This document shows positions 1 to 8,303 of a DNA stretch of 64,000 nt, in pieces (position 1 is the first letter of the stretch; the number at the start of each line of letters is the position of its first letter). The notes beneath the pieces were generated by a model. That model searched no databases and was not told the DNA's origin. It was given only the letters and a program-made list of their open reading frames with translations. Location: NCBI RefSeq assembly GCF_019880585.1, contig NZ_JAINVV010000009.1, forward strand, positions 124,001 through 188,000, in the 5' to 3' direction. Source of the stretch: Sphingomonas colocasiae. Its GTDB lineage: Bacteria > Pseudomonadota > Alphaproteobacteria > Sphingomonadales > Sphingomonadaceae. Position numbers and translations under genes: made by a program.

Positions 1-89
1 TCAGCGTGCCGCGCGTCCACCAGATCAAGGCCCAGGCGCTGGCCGCGCTGCGCGAGGCGATGGGCGGGGACGTGGATTTCATCGGCTGA
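1..89 (+). CDS. C-terminal fragment of a sigma-70 family RNA polymerase sigma factor (FliA-like)
   Basis: Only the last 28 codons are in the window, reading in frame from base 3 to a TGA at 87-89. The fragment contains SVPRVHQIKAQALAALR, which matches the end of sigma region 4: the recognition helix followed by an 'RVxQIxxxAxxxLR' tail. The spacing and the QI...A..LR pattern are closest to flagellar FliA/WhiG-type sigma factors. Region 4 binds the -35 promoter element. The match rests on about 20 residues, so the subfamily is uncertain. The roughly 250 bases that follow hold no gene I can support. Confidence 0.5.
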   Translation, partial: SVPRVHQIKAQALAALREAMGGDVDFIG

Positions 90-339
90 TACCAGCGTGC
101 AGGGATGCTGACGCATCCGCACCCTGGAACGCTCAAGCACCGCGCGGGCCAATACCGGGATGCGATGAGTCGAACTCAGCGCATATGACTCAGCCGGCGC
201 AGGTGAGACCATCCGCCCATAGCCGCGGGATATGGGCGATCTCCACCTCTTCGCTTGGACATCGCCGCCCGCGCATGGGAAGCTGATCCTCCCCGAAGCA
301 TGGCCCCTGTCCATTCGGGGGACGGATCGGGAGGACTCA

Positions 340-1845
340 TTGAAACAGCATCTTCGCGCGCTCTGCCTTGGCGCCAGCCTGTCGCTGCTTGCCCTTTCAA
401 CGAGCGCGCCGGCACAACCGGCCGAGCCTTACGACGTGGTCATCGCCGGCGGGCGCGTGATCGACCCTGAAAGCGGGCTCGACGGCATCCGCCAGATCGG
501 CATTCGCGACGGGCGCATCGCCGTGGTGACCACCGAACCGCTTCGCGGCCGCACCACCATAGACGCGAAGGGGCTGGTCGTCGGCCCCGGATTCGTCGAC
601 GTCCATTCACATGCCCAGACCATCCCGGCCGCCTGGATCCAGGCGTTCGACGGGGTCACCACCGCGCTCGAGCTGGAAGGCGGCACCTGGCCCGTCGCCA
701 GCACCTATGACGCGATCGCGAAGGAAGGCCGGCCGATCAACTACGGCTTCAGCGTCAACTGGCTGGCCGCGCGCACCGATATGGGGCTGCCGCGCACCGC
801 GCCGGCTTCGGACGAAGATGTCGTCCGGGTGGTCGCGCGCGTCGAACAGGGGCTGAACGAAGGCGGGCTCGGCGTCGGCATGCTCGCCGGCTATGCGCCC
901 GACACCGGCCGCCAGGAATATCTCGACGTGGCACGGCTCGCCGCGAAACGCGACGTGCCCACCTTCACCCATGTCCGCACCAAGAACACGCGCGAGCCCA
1001 AGGGCGCGGTCGAGGGTTTCTCCGAAGTGATCGCGGTGGCGGCGGCGACGGGCGCGCATATGCATATCTGCCATATCAACAGCTCGGCGCTGCGCGCGAT
1101 CCCGTCGATCGCCGCGATGATCGAAACGGCGCGTGCCAACGGCGTCTCGATCAGCAGCGAAGCCTATCCCTGGGGCGCGGGATCGACCAAGATCGACGCC
1201 CCCTTCCTCCACCCCGACAATCTGCCGCAGATCAACATCAAGTCCAGCAGCATCGTCTATCTCAAGACCGGCGAGCGCCCGGCGACCAATGCGCGGCTGG
1301 CCGAACTGCAGAAGAGCGATCCGGAGGGGCAGGTGGTCATCCATTATCTGGACGAGACCATACCCGCCGAACGGCGCTTCATCGACGATGCCGTGATGGT
1401 GAAGGACAGCATGATCGCGAGCGACGCCGTCCCCTACGAGATCGACGGCAAGATCTTCGACAAACCGCAATGGCCGTTGCCGGCCAAGGCGGTCAGCCAT
1501 CCGCGCACCGCGTCGACCTTCACAGCCACGATCGCCTATTATGTCCGCGAGAAGCGGATGTTCTCGCTGAACGAGATGTTCCGGCGCGCATCGCTGCTGC
1601 CCGCCCGGCTGATGGAAAGCGTGGCGCCGGGCATGCGCGACAAGGGACGCATCCGCCCGGGCGCCGATGCGGACATCATCGTGTTCGATCCCGAGACGGT
1701 GGCCGGCCAGGCAAGCTATGAGGACACGACGAAGCCCGCGCGCGGCATGGCCAATGTGCTGGTCGGCGGCCAGTTCGTGATCCGCGACGGCAAACTGATC
1801 ACCACCGCCCGCCCGGGCCGGCCGATCCGTGGAGCGACACGATGA
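340..1845 (+). CDS. Secreted N-acyl-D-amino-acid deacylase family amidohydrolase
   Basis: A 501-residue amidohydrolase. I chose the TTG at 340 because GGGAGG sits 5 bases upstream at 329-334 and the protein then starts with a signal peptide ending near STSAPAQ; the in-frame ATG at 232 would bury that signal. The beta-sandwich start (YDVVIAGGRVIDP) is followed by GFVDVHSHAQT, which keeps the HxH metal motif, then THVRTKN and HICHINSS, which hold further metal-ligand histidines. The late segment GRIRPGADADIIVFDP is typical of D-aminoacylases and dihydroorotase-like enzymes. The cysteine that follows the HxH in classical D-aminoacylases is replaced (TTALELEGG). The family removes acyl groups from N-acyl-D-amino acids. 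It overlaps the asparaginase by 4 bases (ATGA), implying translational coupling. The exact substrate is unknown. Confidence 0.85.
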   Translation: MKQHLRALCLGASLSLLALSTSAPAQPAEPYDVVIAGGRVIDPESGLDGIRQIGIRDGRIAVVTTEPLRGRTTIDAKGLVVGPGFVDVHSHAQTIPAAWIQAFDGVTTALELEGGTWPVASTYDAIAKEGRPINYGFSVNWLAARTDMGLPRTAPASDEDVVRVVARVEQGLNEGGLGVGMLAGYAPDTGRQEYLDVARLAAKRDVPTFTHVRTKNTREPKGAVEGFSEVIAVAAATGAHMHICHINSSALRAIPSIAAMIETARANGVSISSEAYPWGAGSTKIDAPFLHPDNLPQINIKSSSIVYLKTGERPATNARLAELQKSDPEGQVVIHYLDETIPAERRFIDDAVMVKDSMIASDAVPYEIDGKIFDKPQWPLPAKAVSHPRTASTFTATIAYYVREKRMFSLNEMFRRASLLPARLMESVAPGMRDKGRIRPGADADIIVFDPETVAGQASYEDTTKPARGMANVLVGGQFVIRDGKLITTARPGRPIRGATR

Positions 1846-2903
1846 ACGGCATGCTGCACCAGAGCCGCCGCCATGCGGCGCGGGCCGTCATGCTGCTCGC
1901 GCTGCTGCTTTTCTCCGCCAATTCCGCATGGGCGCAGGACCGGCCGCATGTGCTGGTGATCGCGACGGGCGGCACCATCGCCAGCACGGCCTCCGGCCCG
2001 GGGCTCACCGGCGATGCGCTGGTCTCGGCGATCCCTGCGCTCGGCAAGGTCGCCAGGCTCCAGGTCGAGGACCTCGCCGCCGGCGGATCGAGCGGGCTGA
2101 AGCGCGCGGACTGGGCCCGGCTGGTCCGCCGCATCCGTGCGGCCTTCGCCGGCGATCCGACGCTTGCCGGGATCGTCGTCACCCACGGCACCGACACGCT
2201 CGAGGAAACCGCGATGCTGCTCGATCTGGTGATCGCCGATGCGCGGCCGGTGGTGCTCACCGGCTCGATGCGATCGAGCGACGAAATCTCGGCCGACGGC
2301 CCCGCCAACCTGCTCGAAGCCGTGCGCGTCGCCGCCGATCCGCAAGCGCGCGGCCGTGGCACATTGGTCGCGCTCGACGGGCAGATCCTCGCGGCCGGCG
2401 ACGCGGCCAAGCTGAGCACCAGCCGGACCTCGGCCTTTGCCAGCCCCAATCAGGGTGCTCTCGGCGCGGTGATCGAGGACGGCGTCCGCTTCTTCCAGCC
2501 GGCCGGCCGGGCCGGGCGCGTCTACGACCTGTCGCCCGAACGCATCGCAACGCTGCCGCGCGTCGATATCGTCCTGTCCTATTTCGACGGCGACGGCGCA
2601 CTCGCCGATGCGGCGGTCGCGGCAGGCGCCAAGGGATTGGTGGTCGCGGGTTTCGGCAGCGGCACGCTGGCCCCGCCGATGCGATCGACGGTGAAGGCAC
2701 TGGCCGAAAGCGGTTTCCCTGTGGTGCTGTCGGCGCGGGTCGCCAGCGGCGCGGTCAAGGATTCGGGATTGTGGGATGGAAAGGCGCCGGCGGCATTCGC
2801 GCGATCGGGCTTCCTCAACCCCGCCAAGGCGCGCGTCCTGCTGATGGTCCATCTCGCCGCTGGCGGAACGGAGACCTTGCAGGCTGCTTTTGCGGGGCGG
2901 TAA
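1842..2903 (+). CDS. Periplasmic type II L-asparaginase
   Basis: A 353-residue protein of normal length for the family, hydrolysing L-asparagine (or L-glutamine) to the acid and ammonia. Residues 1-31 form a signal peptide ending in SAWAQ. Both asparaginase signatures are present: ATGGTIAST near residues 41-49, with the first catalytic threonine, and THGTDTLEET near 114-123, with the second Thr and Asp. A serine-rich segment (TGSMRSSDEISADGPANL) corresponds to the usual conserved block. The start overlaps the stop of the preceding deacylase as ATGA, so both proteins are probably made from one transcript and sent to the periplasm together. The export signal and the neighbour suggest nutrient scavenging rather than cytoplasmic metabolism. 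Confidence 0.93.
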   Translation: MNGMLHQSRRHAARAVMLLALLLFSANSAWAQDRPHVLVIATGGTIASTASGPGLTGDALVSAIPALGKVARLQVEDLAAGGSSGLKRADWARLVRRIRAAFAGDPTLAGIVVTHGTDTLEETAMLLDLVIADARPVVLTGSMRSSDEISADGPANLLEAVRVAADPQARGRGTLVALDGQILAAGDAAKLSTSRTSAFASPNQGALGAVIEDGVRFFQPAGRAGRVYDLSPERIATLPRVDIVLSYFDGDGALADAAVAAGAKGLVVAGFGSGTLAPPMRSTVKALAESGFPVVLSARVASGAVKDSGLWDGKAPAAFARSGFLNPAKARVLLMVHLAAGGTETLQAAFAGR

Positions 2904-2926
2904 ACCGCACTTGGCCAACCCTCCTT

Positions 2927-3012
2927 GTCATTCCCGCGCACGCGGGAATCCAGCTTCTTCTTCTTTCTGATATTTCACGGAAAAGCTGGATTCCCGCGTG
3001 CGCGGGAATGAC
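2927..3012. repeat. Palindromic intergenic repeat, copy A
   Basis: Two inverted arms (gtcattcccgcgcacgcggg... and its complement) flank a short spacer, giving a long hairpin between the convergent asparaginase and D-aminoacylase genes. A second copy with nearly the same arms and a different spacer lies at 59932-60013. This is a REP/MITE-like dispersed element; here it may also act as a bidirectional terminator. Confidence 0.8.
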
Positions 3013-3032
3013 AGAGTAGGGAGAAGAGCCCC

Positions 3033-4676
3033 CTACCCGCCCGCCACGCATTGATGCCGCAGCGCCACGCCCGCGCGTGCACCGGTCGGCTTGCCGCCGG
3101 CGATCGTCGGCACGCCGTTGACGATGACGTCGTCGATCCCTGATGACGGCCGCAACGGCTGCGCGAAGGTCGCGTTGTCCTGGATCTTCGCATAATCGAA
3201 CACGACGATGTCAGCGCGCATGCCTTCGCGGACCAGACCGCGATCGCTCAGCCCCATGCGTTCGGCCGGCCAGCTCGTCATCTTGCGGACGGCATCCTCC
3301 AGCGTCAGCACGGGATTGTTGCGGACATATTCGGCGATGGTGCGCGCATGATTGCCATAGGCGCGCGGATGCGGCAGCACGTCGCCATCGGCCTTGCCCA
3401 GTTCGATCGAGGCGCCGGCATCGCTGCCGATGCTGACCCAGGGGCGACGCAGCGCGGTCCGGATATCCGCCTCACCGATGGTGAAATAGACGGCGGTCGC
3501 GCGTTCGGGCTGCGCTTCGATCAGGATATCCCAGGCGGTGTCCGCCGGATCCTTGCCCAGCGCCGCGGCGATCTTCGCGATGCTCATGCCCTGATATTGG
3601 GCGTATTTCTCGACGCGGCCATTGGCGAGCATGATATTGTCCCAACCGCCGGCCGCCGCGACATGATTGGGCCAATCGGGCTGCGGCCCCGCCGCGACTT
3701 CCTTTTTCAGCCGCTCGCGCACCTTGGGATCCTTCAGCAGCGCCAGCCCCTTGTCCTTGCCGCCCGCCCAGACCCAGGCCGGCACCGTGATCTCCAGCCC
3801 GGTGCCGCTGGCGGTGTAGAGATACATGTTCGCCGCCACATCGACGCCGCGATCGCGTGCCGTCTCGATCGTCGAGAGCGCCTGCGGCATCAGCTTGCCC
3901 CAGCCGATCCGCGTCGCGGCCTTGAGGTGGAAGATCTCGACCTTGACGCCGCCCTTTTCGCCGATCTCGATCGCTTCTTCGATCGCGGGGATCAGATTGG
4001 ACGCCTCGTCGCGCATATGGGTGGCGTAGATCGCGCCGCAGCGGCTCGCCGCCCTGGCCAGCGTGACCAGGTCCGATGTCGTCTGGAAGCTCGAGGGCGC
4101 ATAGATCAGCGCCGAGGAAATGCCGAACGCGCCGCCGCGCATCGCGATGTCGACCTCGCGGCTCATCTCGTCGAGCTGGGCCGGCGTCGGGCGGCCATCG
4201 GCATCACCCATCACCTTCCGGCGCGCCTGGGTGCTCGCATAATAGGTGCCCAGATTGACCGCGATGCCCTGCTTCTCCAGCCGGTCGAAATAGGCGGGCA
4301 GTTCGGCGGCGGGAACCGGCGGGCCGCCCTCGCCCGTGATCACCGTGGTCACGCCCTGAAGCAGCTTGTTCTCGGCGCCGCCATTCCGGAGCAGGCTGCG
4401 GCTCGACTGGTCCATCATGTCGATGAAGCCGGGCGCGACATAGCGGCCCTTGGCATCGATCTCCTTCGCGCCCTTGCCCTTGACCGGACCGACCTTGACG
4501 ATCCGCCCGTCCTTCACCGCCACATCGGCCGAAATCCAAGGATTACCCGCCCCGTCGAGCACGCGTCCGCCACGGATGACGAGGTCGTATTCGGCCGTCG
4601 CCCCCTGCGACAGCGCGGCCCCCGCGGAAGCCAGCAGCCATGCGGCCAGAATCACTCTCGATGCCTTGGGTTTCAT
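3033..4676 (-). CDS. Exported D-aminoacylase-like amidohydrolase lacking the HxH motif
   Basis: A 547-residue protein. The chosen ATG at 4676 is preceded by a G-rich stretch (GGGGG) and gives a clean signal peptide (MKPKASRVILAAWLLASAG...). The fold is the same as the deacylase at 340: YDLVIRGGRVLDGAGNPW at the start, THMRDE and FHLKAATRIGWGK in the middle, IGSDAGAS (catalytic Asp region) late, and GMRADIVVFD at the end. The HxH motif that normally follows GFID is replaced by MMDQSSRS, and the metal-binding Cys segment reads VITGEGG. The first metal site is therefore altered, although the later histidines and aspartate remain. It lies 136 bases downstream of the serine hydrolase on the same strand and may belong to that operon. 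Confidence 0.82.
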   Translation of the reverse strand: MKPKASRVILAAWLLASAGAALSQGATAEYDLVIRGGRVLDGAGNPWISADVAVKDGRIVKVGPVKGKGAKEIDAKGRYVAPGFIDMMDQSSRSLLRNGGAENKLLQGVTTVITGEGGPPVPAAELPAYFDRLEKQGIAVNLGTYYASTQARRKVMGDADGRPTPAQLDEMSREVDIAMRGGAFGISSALIYAPSSFQTTSDLVTLARAASRCGAIYATHMRDEASNLIPAIEEAIEIGEKGGVKVEIFHLKAATRIGWGKLMPQALSTIETARDRGVDVAANMYLYTASGTGLEITVPAWVWAGGKDKGLALLKDPKVRERLKKEVAAGPQPDWPNHVAAAGGWDNIMLANGRVEKYAQYQGMSIAKIAAALGKDPADTAWDILIEAQPERATAVYFTIGEADIRTALRRPWVSIGSDAGASIELGKADGDVLPHPRAYGNHARTIAEYVRNNPVLTLEDAVRKMTSWPAERMGLSDRGLVREGMRADIVVFDYAKIQDNATFAQPLRPSSGIDDVIVNGVPTIAGGKPTGARAGVALRHQCVAGG

Positions 4677-4812
4677 CGATGCGCCCCCGATCATTTTGCA
4701 GATATCGGCAATGATTCGCCGAAGATGAAAGCTGCAATTCGAATCGGAAAAACGCAACCGGAGAGACACCGCTGAGGAGCGCGGATGCCGGTATCTCGAA
4801 AGGCTTGAGCGC

Positions 4813-6450
4813 TCAGTCCGCGATGCGCTCAAATACGGCGGCCCGAACGCGCGCATCCCAGCCGATCGAAAGCGAGATCACCGCGCCGGATGCGTCACGC
4901 ACGAAACGCACGATCCCGGTCCGTTTGCCCAGCCGGGTGTCGAACAGCCAGGCGTCGCGATAGAGCGGTTCGACGTCGAAGACGTGATCGGGCCGATCGA
5001 CCAGTTGCAGTCGCAACCCGCCGGGGCGCGGCACGACGCGGTAGCGCGCCTGCAACTCGTCGCTCGCGTAGATGCCCGACAGAGCCGCACGATCGCCGCC
5101 GGCGCGATCGATCGCATGGCGACGATAGATATCGGTGGTGCCGTCCGGATCATCGCGACGAAGCATATCGGCGCCGTCGAAGCTGATCCGGCTTCCCTGC
5201 ATCGCATAATGTCCGGAAGCTTCGCGCACGAGCCGCGTACCGTCGTCGCGGGCGAGCCCCCGTGCATCGCTGACCAGGATCAGCGGCAACCCCGTCTTTT
5301 CCGAAACGAAAAGCCCCTCATGGCGCGCGGCCGAACGATCGGCGCGCGTCGGCGCGGCGGCCGGTGCGATGCCGAGCAATGCATCCGCGACCGCCCTTCC
5401 AAGCTTCGCGCCGCGCCCGACGCCCAGCGCTTCACCGGCATTGCACAACAATGCGATCGACAGCCGCTTCGACGGGAACCGCGCCAGCCACGCGCGATAT
5501 CCACCGATCGCGCCGCCATGCGAGATTTCCGGGATCGCGGCATCGATCGGCACGTTCAGCCCACGCGCATAGGTGAGCGTGCGGCCATCGGCGAGATGCG
5601 CATTGGCGGCCATCGCCTTTCCGACGAACGCCCCCAAACGGCCGGCGGCAAGCGCGTCGTTCCAGATCAGCAGATCGCCGACAGTGGTGAGCAGGCCCGC
5701 ATCGCCATAGACATTCTCGAACGGCATGCGTTCGACATTGCCCGCCGGTGTCTCGATATAGGCGATCGCGCGATTGCGCTCGATCGTGCGGAAATCGGTC
5801 CGCCAGCCGGTGAAGCGCATGCCCAGAGGCTCGAAGAGATGGATTCGCGTGAAATCCGCAAGCGAATTGCCGGTCACGCGCTCCAGGATGATCGCGAGCA
5901 GCACATAGCCGGTGTTGGTATAGCTATAGTCCGCGCCCGGCGCGTGATTGAGCCGCGTCTGACGCGCCACGAAGGCGAGGACATCATTGTTGGCATAGGC
6001 GCGCGTCGTCCGCGGCCAGCCGGCGATCTCCATCGCGAAACCCCAGTCGCGCAGGCCGCTCGTATGATCGAGCAGCTGGTCCACGGTGATCAGCCGGCCA
6101 TAGTCCGGCACTTCGGGCAGATATTTGCGGATATCGTCATCGAGCGACAGGCGCCCCTGTTCGACCAGCATCAGGATCGCCGCCGCCACGAATTGCTTGG
6201 AGACCGATCCGGCCTCGAAGCGCGTGTCAGGTCGGTTGGGGATGACATTGCCGATATCCGCCATGCCGAAGGCGCGCGTGACGGAGGGGCTGCCATCCGA
6301 CGAAATGCCGACCACGCAACCCGGCACCTGTCCGGCGGTCCAGGGCGCGAAGATATTCGCCAATGTACCGTCGATATCGGCCTGCATGGCGGATGCCGGT
6401 AACGGCGCCGCCACGACGAGACCCGACATCAGCACCGCCATCAATCGCAT
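4813..6450 (-). CDS. Exported beta-lactamase-family serine hydrolase (class C / MlrB-like)
   Basis: A 545-residue protein with a signal peptide (residues 1-22, ending PASAMQ). The serine-hydrolase triad motifs are all visible: SVSK at residues 82-85 (nucleophile and general base), YTN at 177-179 and HGG at 311-313. The family includes class C beta-lactamases, D-aminopeptidases, esterases and MlrB, which cuts linearised microcystin. About 200 residues after the catalytic domain form a beta-rich C-terminal extension, as in many peptidase members. The start overlaps the end of the upstream lyase gene by 10 bases, so the two are translationally linked. The surrounding D-amino-acid hydrolases make a peptidase or amidase role more likely than antibiotic resistance. 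Confidence 0.85.
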   Translation of the reverse strand: MRLMAVLMSGLVVAAPLPASAMQADIDGTLANIFAPWTAGQVPGCVVGISSDGSPSVTRAFGMADIGNVIPNRPDTRFEAGSVSKQFVAAAILMLVEQGRLSLDDDIRKYLPEVPDYGRLITVDQLLDHTSGLRDWGFAMEIAGWPRTTRAYANNDVLAFVARQTRLNHAPGADYSYTNTGYVLLAIILERVTGNSLADFTRIHLFEPLGMRFTGWRTDFRTIERNRAIAYIETPAGNVERMPFENVYGDAGLLTTVGDLLIWNDALAAGRLGAFVGKAMAANAHLADGRTLTYARGLNVPIDAAIPEISHGGAIGGYRAWLARFPSKRLSIALLCNAGEALGVGRGAKLGRAVADALLGIAPAAAPTRADRSAARHEGLFVSEKTGLPLILVSDARGLARDDGTRLVREASGHYAMQGSRISFDGADMLRRDDPDGTTDIYRRHAIDRAGGDRAALSGIYASDELQARYRVVPRPGGLRLQLVDRPDHVFDVEPLYRDAWLFDTRLGKRTGIVRFVRDASGAVISLSIGWDARVRAAVFERIAD

Positions 6451-7349
6451 TGCGCCTCTCCTTCGCTGGCCATCCGGCCCGAAACGCCACCGGGCTGCGC
6501 GTGCTCATGCGCGGCGACGGAGGCGAGCAACATGCGGTGCCTGCGGATGATTGCGGCATCGATCATCAGCCCGCCCGCGCGCTGCGCGCCTCCGCCGGAG
6601 CGTTCGAACGCCGTGACCGCGTCGCGGGCATGCGCGATCTGGGCGGCGGACGGGCGGAAGACCGCTTCGATCGCGGCGATCTGCGCCGGGTGGATCGCCG
6701 CCTTTCCGGCAAAGCCGAACGCCCGCGCGCGCGACGCTTCGGTATCCAGTCCGGAGGCATCGCCGAGATCGAGGAACGGCATGTCATAGGCCGGTCGGCC
6801 CGACCGCGTGCACGCCAGGACGATCGCCTGACGGGCGAACGCCAATGTGTCCCAACACGGCTCCGCCCCTATCTCGCTCGCCAGATCCGCGCCGCCGAGC
6901 ATCAGCCCGGCCACCAGAGGATGCCGTGCGATCGGTGCGGCATCGGCGACGCCATCGGCGCTCTCGATCATCGGCAGCAGCGCGACCGGCCGGTCCGCGA
7001 GCACCGACGCGGCGATCGCAGCCGTACCGGCGCCGTCCACCTTGGGCAGCACCACCGCCAGCGGCCGATCCGCCGCCGCCGCCAGCATCAGCAGGTCCGC
7101 AAGACCATCAGCGGTTCCCATCGCATTGATCCGGACCGCCTGCCCGGCGAGCGCACCGTCCGCCAGCATCGCCGCAACCGTACCGCGCGCCGCCGTCTTG
7201 GCCGGAACCGGCACGCCATCCTCCAGATCGATGCATGTCATATCGGCGCCGGCCGAACGCGCCTTGAGGATCGCGCCTTCGCGATGAGCGGGCACGAACA
7301 GCATCGACGACCAGCGCCTGGCGGGAACCGGAACCGATTGTTTCGCCAT
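6441..7349 (-). CDS. HpcH/HpaI aldolase / citrate lyase beta-subunit family protein
   Basis: A 302-residue TIM-barrel lyase of the CitE type. SSMLFVPAHRE at the N-terminus and CIDLEDGVP (metal-binding acid) are hallmark segments, and LMLGGADLASEIG in the C-terminal half is the conserved block of the family. Members cleave citryl-CoA, malyl-CoA, beta-methylmalyl-CoA or related hydroxyacyl-CoA compounds. The ATG at 7349 was preferred; a TTG two codons upstream (7355) lies closer to the GGAG and is a plausible alternative. It is the first gene of a leftward operon with the serine hydrolase and sits opposite the GntR regulator. With the nearby CoA transferase it suggests a CoA-thioester cleavage step in a catabolic pathway. 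Confidence 0.85.
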   Translation of the reverse strand: MAKQSVPVPARRWSSMLFVPAHREGAILKARSAGADMTCIDLEDGVPVPAKTAARGTVAAMLADGALAGQAVRINAMGTADGLADLLMLAAAADRPLAVVLPKVDGAGTAAIAASVLADRPVALLPMIESADGVADAAPIARHPLVAGLMLGGADLASEIGAEPCWDTLAFARQAIVLACTRSGRPAYDMPFLDLGDASGLDTEASRARAFGFAGKAAIHPAQIAAIEAVFRPSAAQIAHARDAVTAFERSGGGAQRAGGLMIDAAIIRRHRMLLASVAAHEHAQPGGVSGRMASEGEAQCD

Positions 7350-7426
7350 ATTCAATCCGCTCCGCCCGCAGCCATGTCCCGGCTTTCTCTCGCGGGCAGA
7401 TGCGTCATCAACGGGCGCGCGTCAAT

Positions 7427-7483
7427 ATACATTCGTATCTTTAGGCAATATATCCGCATTAGATCCCATTAGATAGAATGTAT
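7427..7483. promoter_or_regulatory. Candidate operator (inverted repeat) for the GntR regulator
   Basis: ATACATTCGTATCT at 7427-7440 and AGATAGAATGTAT at 7471-7483 form an inverted repeat that is perfect except for one extra base, with an AT-rich 30-base spacer that probably contains promoter elements. It lies between the divergent lyase and GntR genes. A near copy of one arm occurs at 11056-11070. Binding by the GntR protein is an inference. Confidence 0.55.
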
Positions 7484-7542
7484 CTTCCCCTCATCCGGAC
7501 GATGGCGCTATGAGCGGACTGCAACGCAGCGGAGAAACGCGA

Positions 7543-8283
7543 ATGCCGGAGGCGCCCATCAAGGGAGACGGCCCAAAATATCGAGAGATCTACGACCGGC
7601 TGCGTGGAGAGATCGATGCGGGCAGCTATGCCGCAGGCAGCCTGCTGCCGACGGAAGACGAACTGCAGGCCGATCTGGGGGTCAGCCGTTACGCGCTTCG
7701 GGAAGCGCTCGGCATGCTCGAACGCCAGGGCTATATCCAGCGACGGCGACGCGCCGGCACACGCGTGCTGGCGCGGCCGCCCAAGAACATGTTTCGCCAC
7801 GCGGTCAGTTCGCGCGGCGAATTGTCCGAATTCGTCCACCACACCAAGATCGATTTCGGGCCGCCGACCGTGATCGTCACCGATGGCCGGCTGGCCCGCG
7901 AGCTTGGCTGCGACGAGCTTCGTCAATGGTACCTGATGGAAGGGATTCGCATGGATCCGCTGGACAACCGGCCGATCGGCGTGGTCCAGCTCTATGTCGA
8001 CGCCACCCGCGCGACAATCGACGAGAATACCGATTTCGGCCAACAGCCCGTCTATGAATGGCTACGCGACAATCATGACATCCGCCCCGCCTCCGTCTCG
8101 CAGGATATCACCGCGGTGATTCTGAACGAAACGCAGGCCACGGTATTCGGCGAACGCGAAGGCGGCCCGGCGCTGCGCATCGCCCGGCGCTATTTCGACG
8201 ATACGCAAAGGATCTTCCAGATCTCGGTGACCACGCACCGCAGCGAGGATTTCGTCTATAATCTTCGTCTGCAGCTGGCCTGA
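7543..8283 (+). CDS. GntR family transcriptional regulator with UTRA effector domain (HutC/FarR type)
   Basis: A 246-residue protein. The ATG at 7543 is chosen because GGAG lies 8 bases upstream at 7531-7534; an ATG at 7510 in the same frame lacks one. The N-terminal winged helix (YREIYDRLRGEI, LLPTEDELQADLGVSR, LREALGMLERQGYI) is the GntR DNA-binding domain. The remaining ~150 residues fit the UTRA ligand-binding domain, ending in RSEDFVYNLRLQ. Members usually repress catabolic genes and release DNA on binding the substrate. It is divergent from the lyase-hydrolase operon and has a good inverted repeat in the shared promoter region. Confidence 0.9.
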   Translation: MPEAPIKGDGPKYREIYDRLRGEIDAGSYAAGSLLPTEDELQADLGVSRYALREALGMLERQGYIQRRRRAGTRVLARPPKNMFRHAVSSRGELSEFVHHTKIDFGPPTVIVTDGRLARELGCDELRQWYLMEGIRMDPLDNRPIGVVQLYVDATRATIDENTDFGQQPVYEWLRDNHDIRPASVSQDITAVILNETQATVFGEREGGPALRIARRYFDDTQRIFQISVTTHRSEDFVYNLRLQLA

Positions 8284-8303
8284 TACCGGCAGAGCGCCGG
8301 CAA

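Noticed and set aside
232-339. Earlier ATG start for the first deacylase
   Set aside because: It has no RBS and would place a hydrophobic signal peptide 36 residues inside the protein; TTG at 340 has GGGAGG at good spacing.
4813-6450. Antibiotic-resistance beta-lactamase
   Set aside because: The motifs SVSK, YTN and HGG fit the broad serine-hydrolase family; the length, C-terminal extension and operon with a CoA-lyase point to a peptidase or esterase role.
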